Assembly: GCA_938084885.1 (NCBI GenBank)
Contig: CALKGG010000117.1
Span: 1-47,247 of the forward strand
Direction of reading: 5' to 3'
Source: an uncultured Acidimicrobiales bacterium
GTDB taxonomy: Bacteria; Actinomycetota; Acidimicrobiia; Acidimicrobiales; SHLQ01
DNA length: 47,247 nt
A program made the translations under genes and the position numbers. Below the pieces are notes generated by a model, which was given only the letters and a program-made list of their open reading frames with translations, searched no databases and was not told the origin of the DNA. Shown here one piece after another: positions 7,302 to 15,023 of this stretch (position 1 is its first letter; every line of letters starts with the position of its first letter).

Positions 7302-8501
7302 ATGATCCCTCTCGAAGAAGCCAGAAGCTTTGTCCTCACCAAATGTGTCGCAGGCGAGCAAGTCACGGTCGCCCTTGCAGAAGCAGGAGATCTGGTCACT
7401 ACCACCGACCTCGCAGCCGCTGGTCCAATCCCACCGTTCGACAACACCGCAATGGACGGCTTTGCGGTTCGGGCCGCCGATGTTGCTGCGGCGCCCGTGA
7501 CCCTCGAGATGGTCGGCACGATCGCCGCTGGCGCCATTCCCGATATCGAGGTCGGCCCGGGCCAGGCCGTGCGCATCATGACCGGTGCCCCCATGCCGCC
7601 AGGCGCCGATGCGGTAGTGATGGTCGAGTTGACCACGATGGCAACGGACGAAACCTCGGTCGATGTGGCTGAGGCGGTGCCCATTGGTAACCATATTCGT
7701 CCAACCGGCGACGACGTAGAGACCGGCCAGATCGTCTTCCCCGCAGGCACCCATCTCAAGCCGGCCCATCTGGGTGTCTGCGCGTCGATTGGCGTGTACG
7801 ACATCCCAGTGTTTGCTCGACCCCGTATCGGGGTCATCTCGACGGGCGACGAACTTCTCGACGGGCCGGGACCGCTCGGCATTGGCCAGATCCACGACTC
7901 GAATCGCCATACGCTGCTCGCACTCGTCAACTCGACGGGCGCCCGGGCCGTCGACCTTGGCCTCGTTCCCGACGACGAAGAGCAGATCCGTGACGCAATG
8001 GTGGCTGCTGCCGCGTCTTGCGATGCGGTCGTCACGTCCGGCGGTGTGTCGATGGGCGACTTTGACTACGTGAAGAAAGTACTGACAGAAATTGGCGATA
8101 TGCGTTGGATGCAGGTGGCGATTAAGCCTGCGAAACCACTGGCGTTTGGCACGGTCGATGGCACGCCGATCTTTGGTCTTCCGGGCAACCCGGTCTCTTC
8201 AATGGTGTCCTTCGAGCTGTTCGCCCGCGCTGGTATCCGAAAGATGATGGGCCACACCGATCCAATCCCTGCGCCAATACAGGGCATTGCGGGTGCCGAC
8301 ATGCTTCGCGGCCCCGATGGCAAGACGCATTTTGCTCGCGTGCATGCAACCGCGAACGGCAATGGCCAATACTCGGCGTCCTTCAGTGGCGGCCAGGGCT
8401 CGCATCAGCTGTCGGCAATGGCCGCAGCAAACGCCCTCGCCATCATTCCGAACGGCAACGGCATCCTGACCGGCGAACCAGTCGACCTGCTACTCCTCTA
8501 G
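7302..8501 (+). CDS. molybdopterin molybdotransferase MoeA / gephyrin-like Glp
   Basis: 399 aa with the MoeA/gephyrin-E layout: domain with PPFDNTAMDGFAVRAADV (about 44-61; the conserved Asp of MDG is present), SAF-like insertion with RIMTGAPMPPGADAVV (about 88-103), MPT-binding domain with GVISTGDELLD (about 178-188), IHDSNRHTL and TSGGVSMGDFDYVKKVL, and FGLPGNPVSS, then the C-terminal beta domain. MoeA inserts molybdate into adenylylated molybdopterin. In Actinobacteria a MoeA paralogue next to galU (Glp) also works in cell division with the membrane protein GlpR. Here galU is convergent 75 bp downstream and a GlpR-like gene is nearby, so either role is possible; no other moeA is visible in the window. 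Start fixed by the leaderless -10. Confidence 0.93.
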   Translation: MIPLEEARSFVLTKCVAGEQVTVALAEAGDLVTTTDLAAAGPIPPFDNTAMDGFAVRAADVAAAPVTLEMVGTIAAGAIPDIEVGPGQAVRIMTGAPMPPGADAVVMVELTTMATDETSVDVAEAVPIGNHIRPTGDDVETGQIVFPAGTHLKPAHLGVCASIGVYDIPVFARPRIGVISTGDELLDGPGPLGIGQIHDSNRHTLLALVNSTGARAVDLGLVPDDEEQIRDAMVAAAASCDAVVTSGGVSMGDFDYVKKVLTEIGDMRWMQVAIKPAKPLAFGTVDGTPIFGLPGNPVSSMVSFELFARAGIRKMMGHTDPIPAPIQGIAGADMLRGPDGKTHFARVHATANGNGQYSASFSGGQGSHQLSAMAAANALAIIPNGNGILTGEPVDLLLL

Positions 8502-8523
8502 CTTCGCGTCAGCATCCGCCCAG

Positions 8524-8558
8524 CGTCAGCCCGCGCTGACGAAAGGGGGTACGACCCC
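8524..8558. terminator. stem-loops between convergent moeA and galU
   Basis: Two adjacent hairpins lie in the 75-bp gap: CGTCAGC (8524-8530) with GCTGACG (8535-8541), and GGGGT (8546-8550) with ACCCC (8554-8558). On the plus strand they are followed by GGGTTTGTTGGTT. A bidirectional terminator is likely, though there is no clean U tract. Confidence 0.5.
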
Positions 8559-8576
8559 ACGGCGCGGGTTTGTTGG

Positions 8577-9452
8577 TTAGAGGTCGGCGGCGATTGTTTT
8601 TAGCAGTGCCGCGAAGTCTTCGCCGAGCTCTGGATGCTGCAGGCCGAGTTCGACCTGGGCACGCAAGAAATCGAGCTTTTGACCTGCGTCCCAACTGCCC
8701 TCGTTATCGATCACACCGTACAGACCAGTCGTATTTGCGATCTTGGCCATCGCATCGGTGAGCTGAATCTCGTTGCCGACGCCGGGCGTGGTGTTGTGGA
8801 TGTGCTCGAAGATATCGGGGGTAAACAAGTACCGGCCCATCACCACTCGATTCGACGGCGCGTCGTGCACCGCTGGCTTCTCCACGATGTGTGGAATCTT
8901 CACGATGCCATCGGCGACAGCCTCAGTCGCCGCGCAGCCGTAGCTGCTCACCTCAGACATTGGAACCTCACGAAGCGCCACGTTCGATGCCCCGTAGGTC
9001 CCATACGCATCGACCATTGCCTTGACCGTGCCGCCGCGTGAAATCATGAGCTCGTCGGGCAAGAGCACCACGAAGGGCTCGTTTCCGACGTGCTGCTCAG
9101 CCATCAACACCGCGTGACCCAAACCGAGAGGTTCGGGCTGGCGAGTGAAATGGAACTTTGCCATCTCGGCAATCTCGATGATCTCCCTCAGCGGTTCGGT
9201 CTTGCCCTTCCGCTCGAGCAACGTTTCCAGCTCAAATGCGCGATCGAAATGATCTTCGAGAGACTTCTTGGCCGTACCGGTAATGATCAAGACATCGTCG
9301 ATGCCAGCAGCAACAGCCTCCTCGACCACGTATTGGATAGCCGGTTTGTCGACGATCGTCAGCATTTCTTTGGGCTGAGCTTTCGTTGCTGGAAGGAACC
9401 GTGTTCCAAGACCTGCCGCCGGGATTACTGCTTTACGTACATGCAATGCCAT
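8577..9452 (-). CDS. galU: UTP-glucose-1-phosphate uridylyltransferase GalU
   Basis: A 291-aa cytoplasmic enzyme making UDP-glucose from UTP and glucose 1-phosphate for polysaccharides, glycolipids and, here possibly, glucosylglycerate. N-terminal nucleotide-binding motif KAVIPAAGLGTRFLPATKA (about 6-24) followed by QPKEMLTIVDKPAIQYVVEE; further conserved blocks QPEPLGLGHAV, LLPDELMI, IVEKPA and the late FLRAQVELGLQHPE region. ATG 9452 gives the family start; the TTG at 9461 is unlikely. It begins 20 nt after the plsY stop, so plsY-galU probably form one transcript. The link to galU next to a moeA/glp homologue is conserved in other Actinobacteria. Confidence 0.96.
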   Translation of the reverse strand: MALHVRKAVIPAAGLGTRFLPATKAQPKEMLTIVDKPAIQYVVEEAVAAGIDDVLIITGTAKKSLEDHFDRAFELETLLERKGKTEPLREIIEIAEMAKFHFTRQPEPLGLGHAVLMAEQHVGNEPFVVLLPDELMISRGGTVKAMVDAYGTYGASNVALREVPMSEVSSYGCAATEAVADGIVKIPHIVEKPAVHDAPSNRVVMGRYLFTPDIFEHIHNTTPGVGNEIQLTDAMAKIANTTGLYGVIDNEGSWDAGQKLDFLRAQVELGLQHPELGEDFAALLKTIAADL

Positions 9453-9472
9453 GGCTATCAATCGCCTGAAGA

Positions 9473-10060
9473 TCAGCTGACTTTAAGTTCTTCCCCTGAA
9501 AGAAGCCGCGAAATGTTCGAACGATGTCGATAGACAATGACGAGTGAGACCACCGCTGCAGCGCCAATCTCGACGAGGCTGTCCTGGGTGAGCGCTACCC
9601 CGAGAAATAGCCCGGCGGTGATGGCCAGCGAACCTACCGATGCTCGCTTCGTTACCTTCACGATGACCGCGAAACACACGATCAAGATGATTCCGAGCTC
9701 GGGATACAGCGGAAGTGATCCTCCACCTCCGGTCGCAACACCCTTGCCGCCGTTGCGGAAGCGAGCAAACGGCAGGACATGACCAACCGTTGCTCCGGCC
9801 CAAACAGCTGCAGCCCACGGCCGATCGAGAAGAAGCAACGTGGTGGCCACAGGGACTAGGCCCTTCAACACGTCGACGACGACGGCGAGCAACCCAAACT
9901 TTGCTCCCGAGGTCCGGTAGACGTTCGACGCCCCCGGATTGCCCGATCCTTCCTTCGAATGGTCGTGTCCAGACAGCATTCCAATAATGCTCGCCGTCGG
10001 AAACGACCCAGCAAAATAGGCCGAGACGAGAAGGATTCCGCCTAGGAGAATGTCGGACAC
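9473..10060 (-). CDS. plsY: acyl-phosphate glycerol-3-phosphate acyltransferase PlsY
   Basis: A 195-aa inner-membrane enzyme that acylates glycerol 3-phosphate with acyl-phosphate, the first step of phospholipid synthesis. Motif 1 AGSFPTASIIG, motif 2 GSGNPGASNVYRTSG (about 38-52) and motif 3 HVLPFARFRNGGKGVATGGG (about 93-112) are intact, with about five hydrophobic segments between. The frame is open to 10132, but GTG 10060 gives the normal PlsY length and has TACTAT 6 nt upstream, matching the leaderless pattern. Upstream in the same unit as galU (20-nt gap). No plsX is visible nearby. Confidence 0.95.
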   Translation of the reverse strand: MSDILLGGILLVSAYFAGSFPTASIIGMLSGHDHSKEGSGNPGASNVYRTSGAKFGLLAVVVDVLKGLVPVATTLLLLDRPWAAAVWAGATVGHVLPFARFRNGGKGVATGGGGSLPLYPELGIILIVCFAVIVKVTKRASVGSLAITAGLFLGVALTQDSLVEIGAAAVVSLVIVYRHRSNISRLLSGEELKVS

Positions 10061-10066
10061 ACCTCC

Positions 10067-10072
10067 ATAGTA
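10067..10072 (-). promoter_or_regulatory. leaderless -10 box of plsY (and galU)
   Basis: TACTAT on the minus strand; the intervening GGAGGT (10066-10061) directly abuts GTG 10060, too close to act as a Shine-Dalgarno. Confidence 0.5.
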
Positions 10073-10172
10073 GATCGACGCGGATGCGCCGAGCTTCTCG
10101 GGGCGGGTTGTGACTTCGGAGCAAACCCTCAATACTCAGAAGGACCAAATCTTTCGAGGACAAAAAACGTAG

Positions 10173-10487
10173 ATGCCGACGTACCAATACAGATGCAAGA
10201 AATGCGGGGAAGAGTTCGAGAAGGTGCAATCTTTCTCCGACGACTCAATCCCAAAGTGCACCGGATGTGGCACCCGCTCAAAGAAGAACGTGACCAAAGT
10301 TTTCGGACAGGTCGGCATCAGCTTTAAGGGCACCGGCTTCTACAAAAACGACTCGAAGGGCACGACCTCGTCGACGACGACCTCGTCGTCATCGGGTAGC
10401 TCGTCAGCCGATAGCTCGAGCTCATCGTCATCGAGCTCGTCATCATCGTCGGACAGTTCGAGTTCGTCGTCATCATCGTCTGACTAG
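10173..10487 (+). CDS. FmdB-family zinc-ribbon protein with polyserine tail
   Basis: 104 aa. The first 50 residues are an FmdB-type zinc ribbon: MPTYQYRCKKCGEEFEK with CKKC at 8-11, and PKCTGCG with the second Cys pair at about 29-32, followed by KVFGQVGISFKGTGFYKND. FmdB proteins are small putative regulators or chaperone-like proteins of unclear function. From about residue 63 the protein is almost entirely Ser with a few Thr/Asp/Gly, encoded by TCG/TCA/AGC codon runs that are prone to slippage. GAGGA (10153-10157 region) lies upstream but at long spacing, so translation signals are moderate. Diverges from plsY; convergent with the SAF gene. Confidence 0.88.
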   Translation: MPTYQYRCKKCGEEFEKVQSFSDDSIPKCTGCGTRSKKNVTKVFGQVGISFKGTGFYKNDSKGTTSSTTTSSSSGSSSADSSSSSSSSSSSSSDSSSSSSSSSD

Positions 10488-10515
10488 CTCGGCGTCTCAC
10501 GAGCCGGTGCCCGGG

Positions 10516-11007
10516 TTAGCGGCGAACAACGAGGACCCCTTTGCCCCGTAGCGCGGCCGCGATCCGGGCGATATTGGATTCTGCAACGGCCACCGAGAAC
10601 GCCGACTCGTCGACCGCGGTCACGATGCCCGCGTCGTCGAGCGCTTCGACCGCTCCAGCGACCCCGACAGCTTCGACGGTCTCGAGATACAGATCGATTC
10701 GATCTCCGGGCTCGAGCTCCGGCACCCGTTCGTCGATCGGCAGGCTCAACACTCGGTAGTCATTGGGGACGATCACCTCGACAACGTCGATGTCAACGTC
10801 GACGGGGGCTGGCCGGGCGACCACTGTGATCGCGCCGACAGCGACGACCGATGCTGCGGCGAACCGTAGCCAGGCGCGGCGATGCAGCAACCGGCTCCGA
10901 AGTTGCGCGAACCGCAACCTGATCGGCAACGGCACCCACCGCCATTTCTGGCGCAACCGCCTCGGACGACGACGCCGCCCACTTCGTTCGTGTGTTACGC
11001 CTCGCAT
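10516..11007 (-). CDS. SAF-domain membrane protein (CpaB/RcpC-like)
   Basis: 163 aa. A very basic N-terminus (RRRRPRRLRQKWRW) precedes one membrane helix (about 52-70, RFAAASVVAVGAITVVA) and an exported SAF-type domain with VDVDIDVVEVIVPNDYRVLS and VPELEPGDRIDLYLETVE, as in the CpaB/RcpC proteins of Flp-pilus assembly. It is shorter than CpaB, and no cpaC, tadA or flp gene is present, so it may be an orphan. ATG 11007 is chosen because the upstream extension is compositionally unlike a protein; no Shine-Dalgarno or -10 confirms it. Downstream of the metalloprotease-like gene by 89 bp on the same strand. Confidence 0.65.
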   Translation of the reverse strand: MRGVTHERSGRRRRPRRLRQKWRWVPLPIRLRFAQLRSRLLHRRAWLRFAAASVVAVGAITVVARPAPVDVDIDVVEVIVPNDYRVLSLPIDERVPELEPGDRIDLYLETVEAVGVAGAVEALDDAGIVTAVDESAFSVAVAESNIARIAAALRGKGVLVVRR

Positions 11008-11096
11008 GGCGTCAAACCGCTTTCCCTCGCGCGAAGAACTCGCAGAATTGAGGGGGAAGCTCGACACCACCGTACTGCCCGCGGATGCCCAGTGCC

Positions 11097-12536
11097 TCAC
11101 CGGCAGGCGTTCACAAAGCCCTCCGATTCGACGAACAAGGCGTCGTATCCAACAAAGTCGTCGAGCGGCTGGTCGATGGGAAACTGCTTTGCCTGCGCAA
11201 GTGCGGCACATCGGGCAACATCGACAGCTTCACCCATCAACAAGTGGTTGAGGATCAGTTCGTTTGCGATCACGAGCGGAAAGAGCGTCGCAAGACGCTG
11301 GTTCTCGGGTTCGCCGATCTGTTCGCAGATATCGGCACTCACTCGCTGCTCGGCTCGCACGGTCTGTTCAATGCCAGCGCGGGCGGCGAGCAACGCAAAC
11401 TCGATGGCTTCGCCCGCAGTATCGAAGAACAGCTCGAATCGCCCACACACTGCTCCGCTGTCGCCTTCATATATCGCGAACGCATCGTCGTCGTAACCAA
11501 CCAGCGCGTCAAAGGCACCGTCGCTGCCGACGACCGGCGCCAAGACCGCAAACCACGCGAGTGCGCCGAGATCGCCATCCGCTTCGGAACGGCCGTCCGG
11601 CGGGTCGAACTCGACGAAGGCATCAACGCTCTGCTGGCTGGATGATCCAAGCAGATCGACGAACCGTTCGGTCGATCCAACATCGCTGCTGCGCAGAAGC
11701 CGGTTCAGTTCGTCGACTCCGTCGGTCTCGATGATCGACAGCACGAGGGGCGGGCCTAACCCGTAGGACACAAAGAACGTCGCATCGAGGTAGCTGTTAC
11801 CAGGGTCGTCGAAAGCTGCGATGTTGTCCTCACCAATCGCGTCGAAGTACTCAAGCTGTTCGGTGTCAGACAATTGGGTAAACCACGCGACCGCAATACG
11901 TTCGGCGTCGCCTTCGATGAGCGCGAGGCGAGCCTGGCTGCTGTCGGCGGTATCGAGGTGAAGATCGAGCATCCCGTTCTGGTGCTGCAGCGCGTGCGTG
12001 AGCTCATGAACAAGGGTGAGTTGCAGTTTCACGATTGGTTCGCCCTCCGGCAGGACGATCTCGAGCGCATTCGGGTCATAGAACGCACCCGCGTTTTCGA
12101 TGATCGACGCCTCGAGCGACTCCTGGGAATCGAGGTTTGGGTCGAAGTCGACAAGACCGAGCAGGTGATAGGCATCGCCGTAGGGGTCTGGGGTCTCGAA
12201 CGCATTGGATTCGAATTGTTCTTCGAGACGTCGGGCCTCTTCGAACCCTTCGGCTACTTCCGCGGCAATGTCGGCGAAACGGAGATGAACGGGATGTTCA
12301 AAGGTCAGCCCCCGTTCCTCCTCGATGAACGAGATGTACTCCTCGAGGATCGGGTCCCAGTCATTGGGCGGCGCGGTGGACGAGGCAAAGGCGCTCGATG
12401 TGAACCCGCCGGAGATCGCAATCGCTCCGAGCGAAACAGCCGAAAGGGCAGCGATAGCGCCCAGCGTGACGGCGAGCGCCTTGAGCGTCGGCTGATGCGT
12501 GGGAGCGGCTGTGGTCACCGTTGCGTTATCGGCCAA
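11097..12536 (-). CDS. exported HELTH-motif metalloprotease-like protein
   Basis: 479 aa. A membrane or signal segment (about 18-48, LKALAVTLGAIAALSAVSLG) is followed by a large acidic extracytoplasmic region. The motif TLVHELTHALQHQ (about 182-194) matches the zincin HExxH motif; a downstream EGDAERIA (about 217-224) could supply the third zinc ligand. The rest shows no domain I can name; two Cys pairs near the C-terminus may form disulfides. I infer a secreted or membrane-anchored zinc protease of unknown target. The only in-frame starts near the end of the frame are TTG 12536 and GTG 12518; neither has a convincing signal, so the N-terminus is uncertain. It follows uppP by 31 bp on the same strand. 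Confidence 0.72.
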   Translation of the reverse strand: MADNATVTTAAPTHQPTLKALAVTLGAIAALSAVSLGAIAISGGFTSSAFASSTAPPNDWDPILEEYISFIEEERGLTFEHPVHLRFADIAAEVAEGFEEARRLEEQFESNAFETPDPYGDAYHLLGLVDFDPNLDSQESLEASIIENAGAFYDPNALEIVLPEGEPIVKLQLTLVHELTHALQHQNGMLDLHLDTADSSQARLALIEGDAERIAVAWFTQLSDTEQLEYFDAIGEDNIAAFDDPGNSYLDATFFVSYGLGPPLVLSIIETDGVDELNRLLRSSDVGSTERFVDLLGSSSQQSVDAFVEFDPPDGRSEADGDLGALAWFAVLAPVVGSDGAFDALVGYDDDAFAIYEGDSGAVCGRFELFFDTAGEAIEFALLAARAGIEQTVRAEQRVSADICEQIGEPENQRLATLFPLVIANELILNHLLMGEAVDVARCAALAQAKQFPIDQPLDDFVGYDALFVESEGFVNACR

Positions 12537-12567
12537 TCACGAAGAGTTCTGAACCACTGCTCGGCAC

Positions 12568-13548
12568 TTAGCCAATCGATCCTGTGGCGAGTAACCCAAA
12601 GGCGAGAATGCCAATCGCGATCCGATACCACCCAAAGAGTTCGAAGCCTTTGTCGTTGAGCCAAGCAACCATCCACTTGACCGCGGCCATTGCCGATACA
12701 AATGCAATGACGAGCCCAATCAGTGGTGTGGTGACGCCAAAGGTGTCGATCAACTCGGCGCCGCCACCAAGCCCGGCCCACGCCGTTGCTGCGGTGAGGG
12801 TCAGCAGACCGAGAAGAAAGCTAAACTCGACCGCTGCTCGAAGCGAAAGCCCAACGAGCACAGCGCCGATAATGGTGATCATCGACCGGCTGACGCCAGG
12901 CCAGACAGCTAGCGCTTGGATCAGTCCGATGATGATGGCGTTCTGCCAGGTGAGGGTTCCGAGTTCACGACCGGCGTTATCGAACCAGCCAGTACGAGAC
13001 AAGATAAGAATGCCAATACCGCCGACGATCCATGCCGCGGCAATCGGCCCCACACCAAAGAGGTTGTCCATGACAAACGATTCGGTACTAAGCCCGACAA
13101 CAGCAGTGAACGTGAAGGCAATGATGACGGCGATCAGGATCTGGCGACCTTCTTCGCTTCGTCCAAGCAGGCCGTCGATCATCTGACGGATGCGTTCCCA
13201 ATACAAGAACAACACCGCAATGATTGCACCGACCTGAATGCAAATGGCATAGGTCTCAATCGCTGCTTCGCTCTCGGGAGTGTCATTCAATCCGAGAAGT
13301 TCGTTCGTGACGAGGAGGTGTCCAGTCGAGGAGACGGGCAAATATTCGGTGAGACCTTCGACGAGACCGAGGATAATTGCTTGCAGGACGGTGAGCTCGA
13401 TCTCGGATCCATCTTGGAAGACGCTCGACGCCATCGCCGGAGTCACCGACGCGTACCAGGCAACGAGTGTGAGTCCGGCAAATGCCAAAAGCCTGCGTGG
13501 AGATGGCATCTGGAGACGGCGCGTTGGGCGCGAAACACTGCGGGACAT
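12568..13548 (-). CDS. uppP: undecaprenyl-diphosphate phosphatase UppP/BacA
   Basis: A 326-aa membrane enzyme that dephosphorylates undecaprenyl diphosphate to recycle the peptidoglycan carrier lipid. Both signatures are intact: EGLTEYLPVSSTGHL (about 64-78) and PGVSRSMITIIGA (about 216-228), with around eight hydrophobic segments. Compared with the usual length of about 270 aa it has an N-terminal extension of roughly 45 residues that looks like a signal peptide (RRLLAFAGLTLVAWYASV, then a possible AxA cleavage site). ATG 13548 is supported by AAAGGA about 4-5 nt upstream. Downstream the metalloprotease-like gene follows on the same strand after 31 bp. Confidence 0.95.
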   Translation of the reverse strand: MSRSVSRPTRRLQMPSPRRLLAFAGLTLVAWYASVTPAMASSVFQDGSEIELTVLQAIILGLVEGLTEYLPVSSTGHLLVTNELLGLNDTPESEAAIETYAICIQVGAIIAVLFLYWERIRQMIDGLLGRSEEGRQILIAVIIAFTFTAVVGLSTESFVMDNLFGVGPIAAAWIVGGIGILILSRTGWFDNAGRELGTLTWQNAIIIGLIQALAVWPGVSRSMITIIGAVLVGLSLRAAVEFSFLLGLLTLTAATAWAGLGGGAELIDTFGVTTPLIGLVIAFVSAMAAVKWMVAWLNDKGFELFGWYRIAIGILAFGLLATGSIG

Positions 13549-13605
13549 ACAATCCTTTTCGGCGGAGGGGTGACTTAGCTTAGGGCTCGAACGAACGAGG
13601 TTCGA

Positions 13606-14946
13606 CTATGCGCCGCTCATTGCCACATCGCAGATAGCCAACGTGACCGGCCCAGAACCCCCGGGCTGCCATTCGGTGTCGGCACCAACAGCAACGATGT
13701 CGTTGAGCATCTTTTGCACTGTCGACGCAATGGTTGCTTCACGAATTGGTTCGGCGAGGTTTCCATCACGGATCATCAGACCGCCGACACCGACCGAAAA
13801 GTCGCCGCTGATGGCGTTGACACCCGAGTGCAAGCCGCTCATCGATGTCACCAGAAGACCATTGTCGACGCTGCTGATGATCGACTCGAGGTCGCCTTCG
13901 CCCGGCTCGACAATAACAGCGTGTGCCCCAACGCCCGGCGTTGATGCGTATCCGCGCACCGCATTCGCTGTGGTCCCCTCACCGCTCCGGCGACCGGTAT
14001 AGGTGTTGTGCAAGAACGATTGCAGGACGCCGCCACCGACCAACGTTCGAGCCGCACAGGTTTGGCCCTCCGAATCGACTGACGTTGCGCCGAACGAACG
14101 GGCATTGGTCGGGTCATCGGACACCGTGAGGAGGCCAGAGGCAATCTGTTCGCCCACCCGATCAGCGAAGGGCGTCCGGCCTTTCAACACACGTTCGCCG
14201 TTCAACATGCCGACAAGAATCGACACGATGCTCCCAGCCATACGCGGCTCCAGCACGATCGTCACCTTGTCTGACTTTGGCTGGGTCGCACCAATGAGTT
14301 GCAGTACTCGGCTCACCGCGTCATCGGCGGCTTTGTCGATGGACAGCGGTCCGGGGCCAAAGTTGATGTCGTAGCCACCGGCGATCTGTGTGTCGTCACC
14401 GTCTTTGGCCATGGCCGAGACCGATAAGTATGCGCCGGTGCCACGATCGGTGGCCCGAATGCCGGTGCTTGTGGCGAGGGCAATCTCGCCGGAACTATCG
14501 CCGTAGGTCGCGGTTCGAACGCCGGTGATGCGATCGTCGAGGCTTCGCACGCGGGCTTCGAGGTCGATGGCCATCTGCACCTTGTCGGCAGTTGGGGTGG
14601 AGGCTACGGCGTCATCCCAATTGTCGTGAACAATTGGGGTGCCGTCATCGGGTTCGCTTAGCCCAGCCCACTCGTCGGGTTCGGCAAAGGATCGGTTGTC
14701 TCGTGCTTCGGCGAGCGTCTCTGCGAGCACGTCGTCGTCGAGCGACCCAGCGTGAGCAAACCCGGTTCGTCCGTCCAAGATCACCCGAACTCCAACTCCG
14801 GCCGATGTTGCGGCGGTGAAGGACTCGACTTCACCCTCGTATGCCTTGACGCTGACCGATGAACCCCGAGTCACAAACGCTTCGACCTGCTCGCCGTCGT
14901 GGGATTGGTCTGCAATTCGTTCGGCGATCGCCAACAGTTCGTTCAT
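13606..14946 (-). CDS. pmbA: TldD/PmbA-family metalloprotease (PmbA-like)
   Basis: 446 aa, full length for PmbA/TldE. The family processes modified peptides (microcins, and CcdA in E. coli) as a heterodimer with TldD. Visible features are the N-terminal domain with EAFVTRGSSVSVKAYEGE (about 22-39), the central GVGVRVILDGRTGFAHAG block and the C-terminal GGLMIRDGNLAEPIREATIA block. No HExxH is seen, consistent with PmbA, whose partner TldD carries the zinc site; no tldD is present in this window. The ATG is fixed by a leaderless -10 (TAGGAT) 7 nt upstream. Divergent from the glutamate-synthase-like gene. Confidence 0.9.
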   Translation of the reverse strand: MNELLAIAERIADQSHDGEQVEAFVTRGSSVSVKAYEGEVESFTAATSAGVGVRVILDGRTGFAHAGSLDDDVLAETLAEARDNRSFAEPDEWAGLSEPDDGTPIVHDNWDDAVASTPTADKVQMAIDLEARVRSLDDRITGVRTATYGDSSGEIALATSTGIRATDRGTGAYLSVSAMAKDGDDTQIAGGYDINFGPGPLSIDKAADDAVSRVLQLIGATQPKSDKVTIVLEPRMAGSIVSILVGMLNGERVLKGRTPFADRVGEQIASGLLTVSDDPTNARSFGATSVDSEGQTCAARTLVGGGVLQSFLHNTYTGRRSGEGTTANAVRGYASTPGVGAHAVIVEPGEGDLESIISSVDNGLLVTSMSGLHSGVNAISGDFSVGVGGLMIRDGNLAEPIREATIASTVQKMLNDIVAVGADTEWQPGGSGPVTLAICDVAMSGA

Positions 14947-14953
14947 CCCCTGA

Positions 14954-14959
14954 ATCCTA
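14954..14959 (-). promoter_or_regulatory. leaderless -10 box of pmbA
   Basis: TAGGAT on the minus strand, 7 nt before ATG 14946. A 6-bp inverted repeat AAGATC-TTCC-GATCTT (14979-14994) lies between this and the divergent promoter and could be an operator. Confidence 0.5.
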
Positions 14960-15011
14960 AGGCCTCTGCTGCTTTCTCAAGATCTTCCGATCTTTCCATC
15001 GCCGCCGCGCC

Positions 15012-15017
15012 TACGAT
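15012..15017 (+). promoter_or_regulatory. leaderless -10 box of the glutamate-synthase-like gene
   Basis: TACGAT 6 nt before ATG 15024, with no Shine-Dalgarno. Confidence 0.55.
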
Positions 15018-15023
15018 TTACCC

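Noticed and set aside
7241..8035. N-terminal extension of moaA to 591 aa
   Set aside because: It runs antisense to moeA, lacks family residues, and the leaderless -10 supports ATG 7240.
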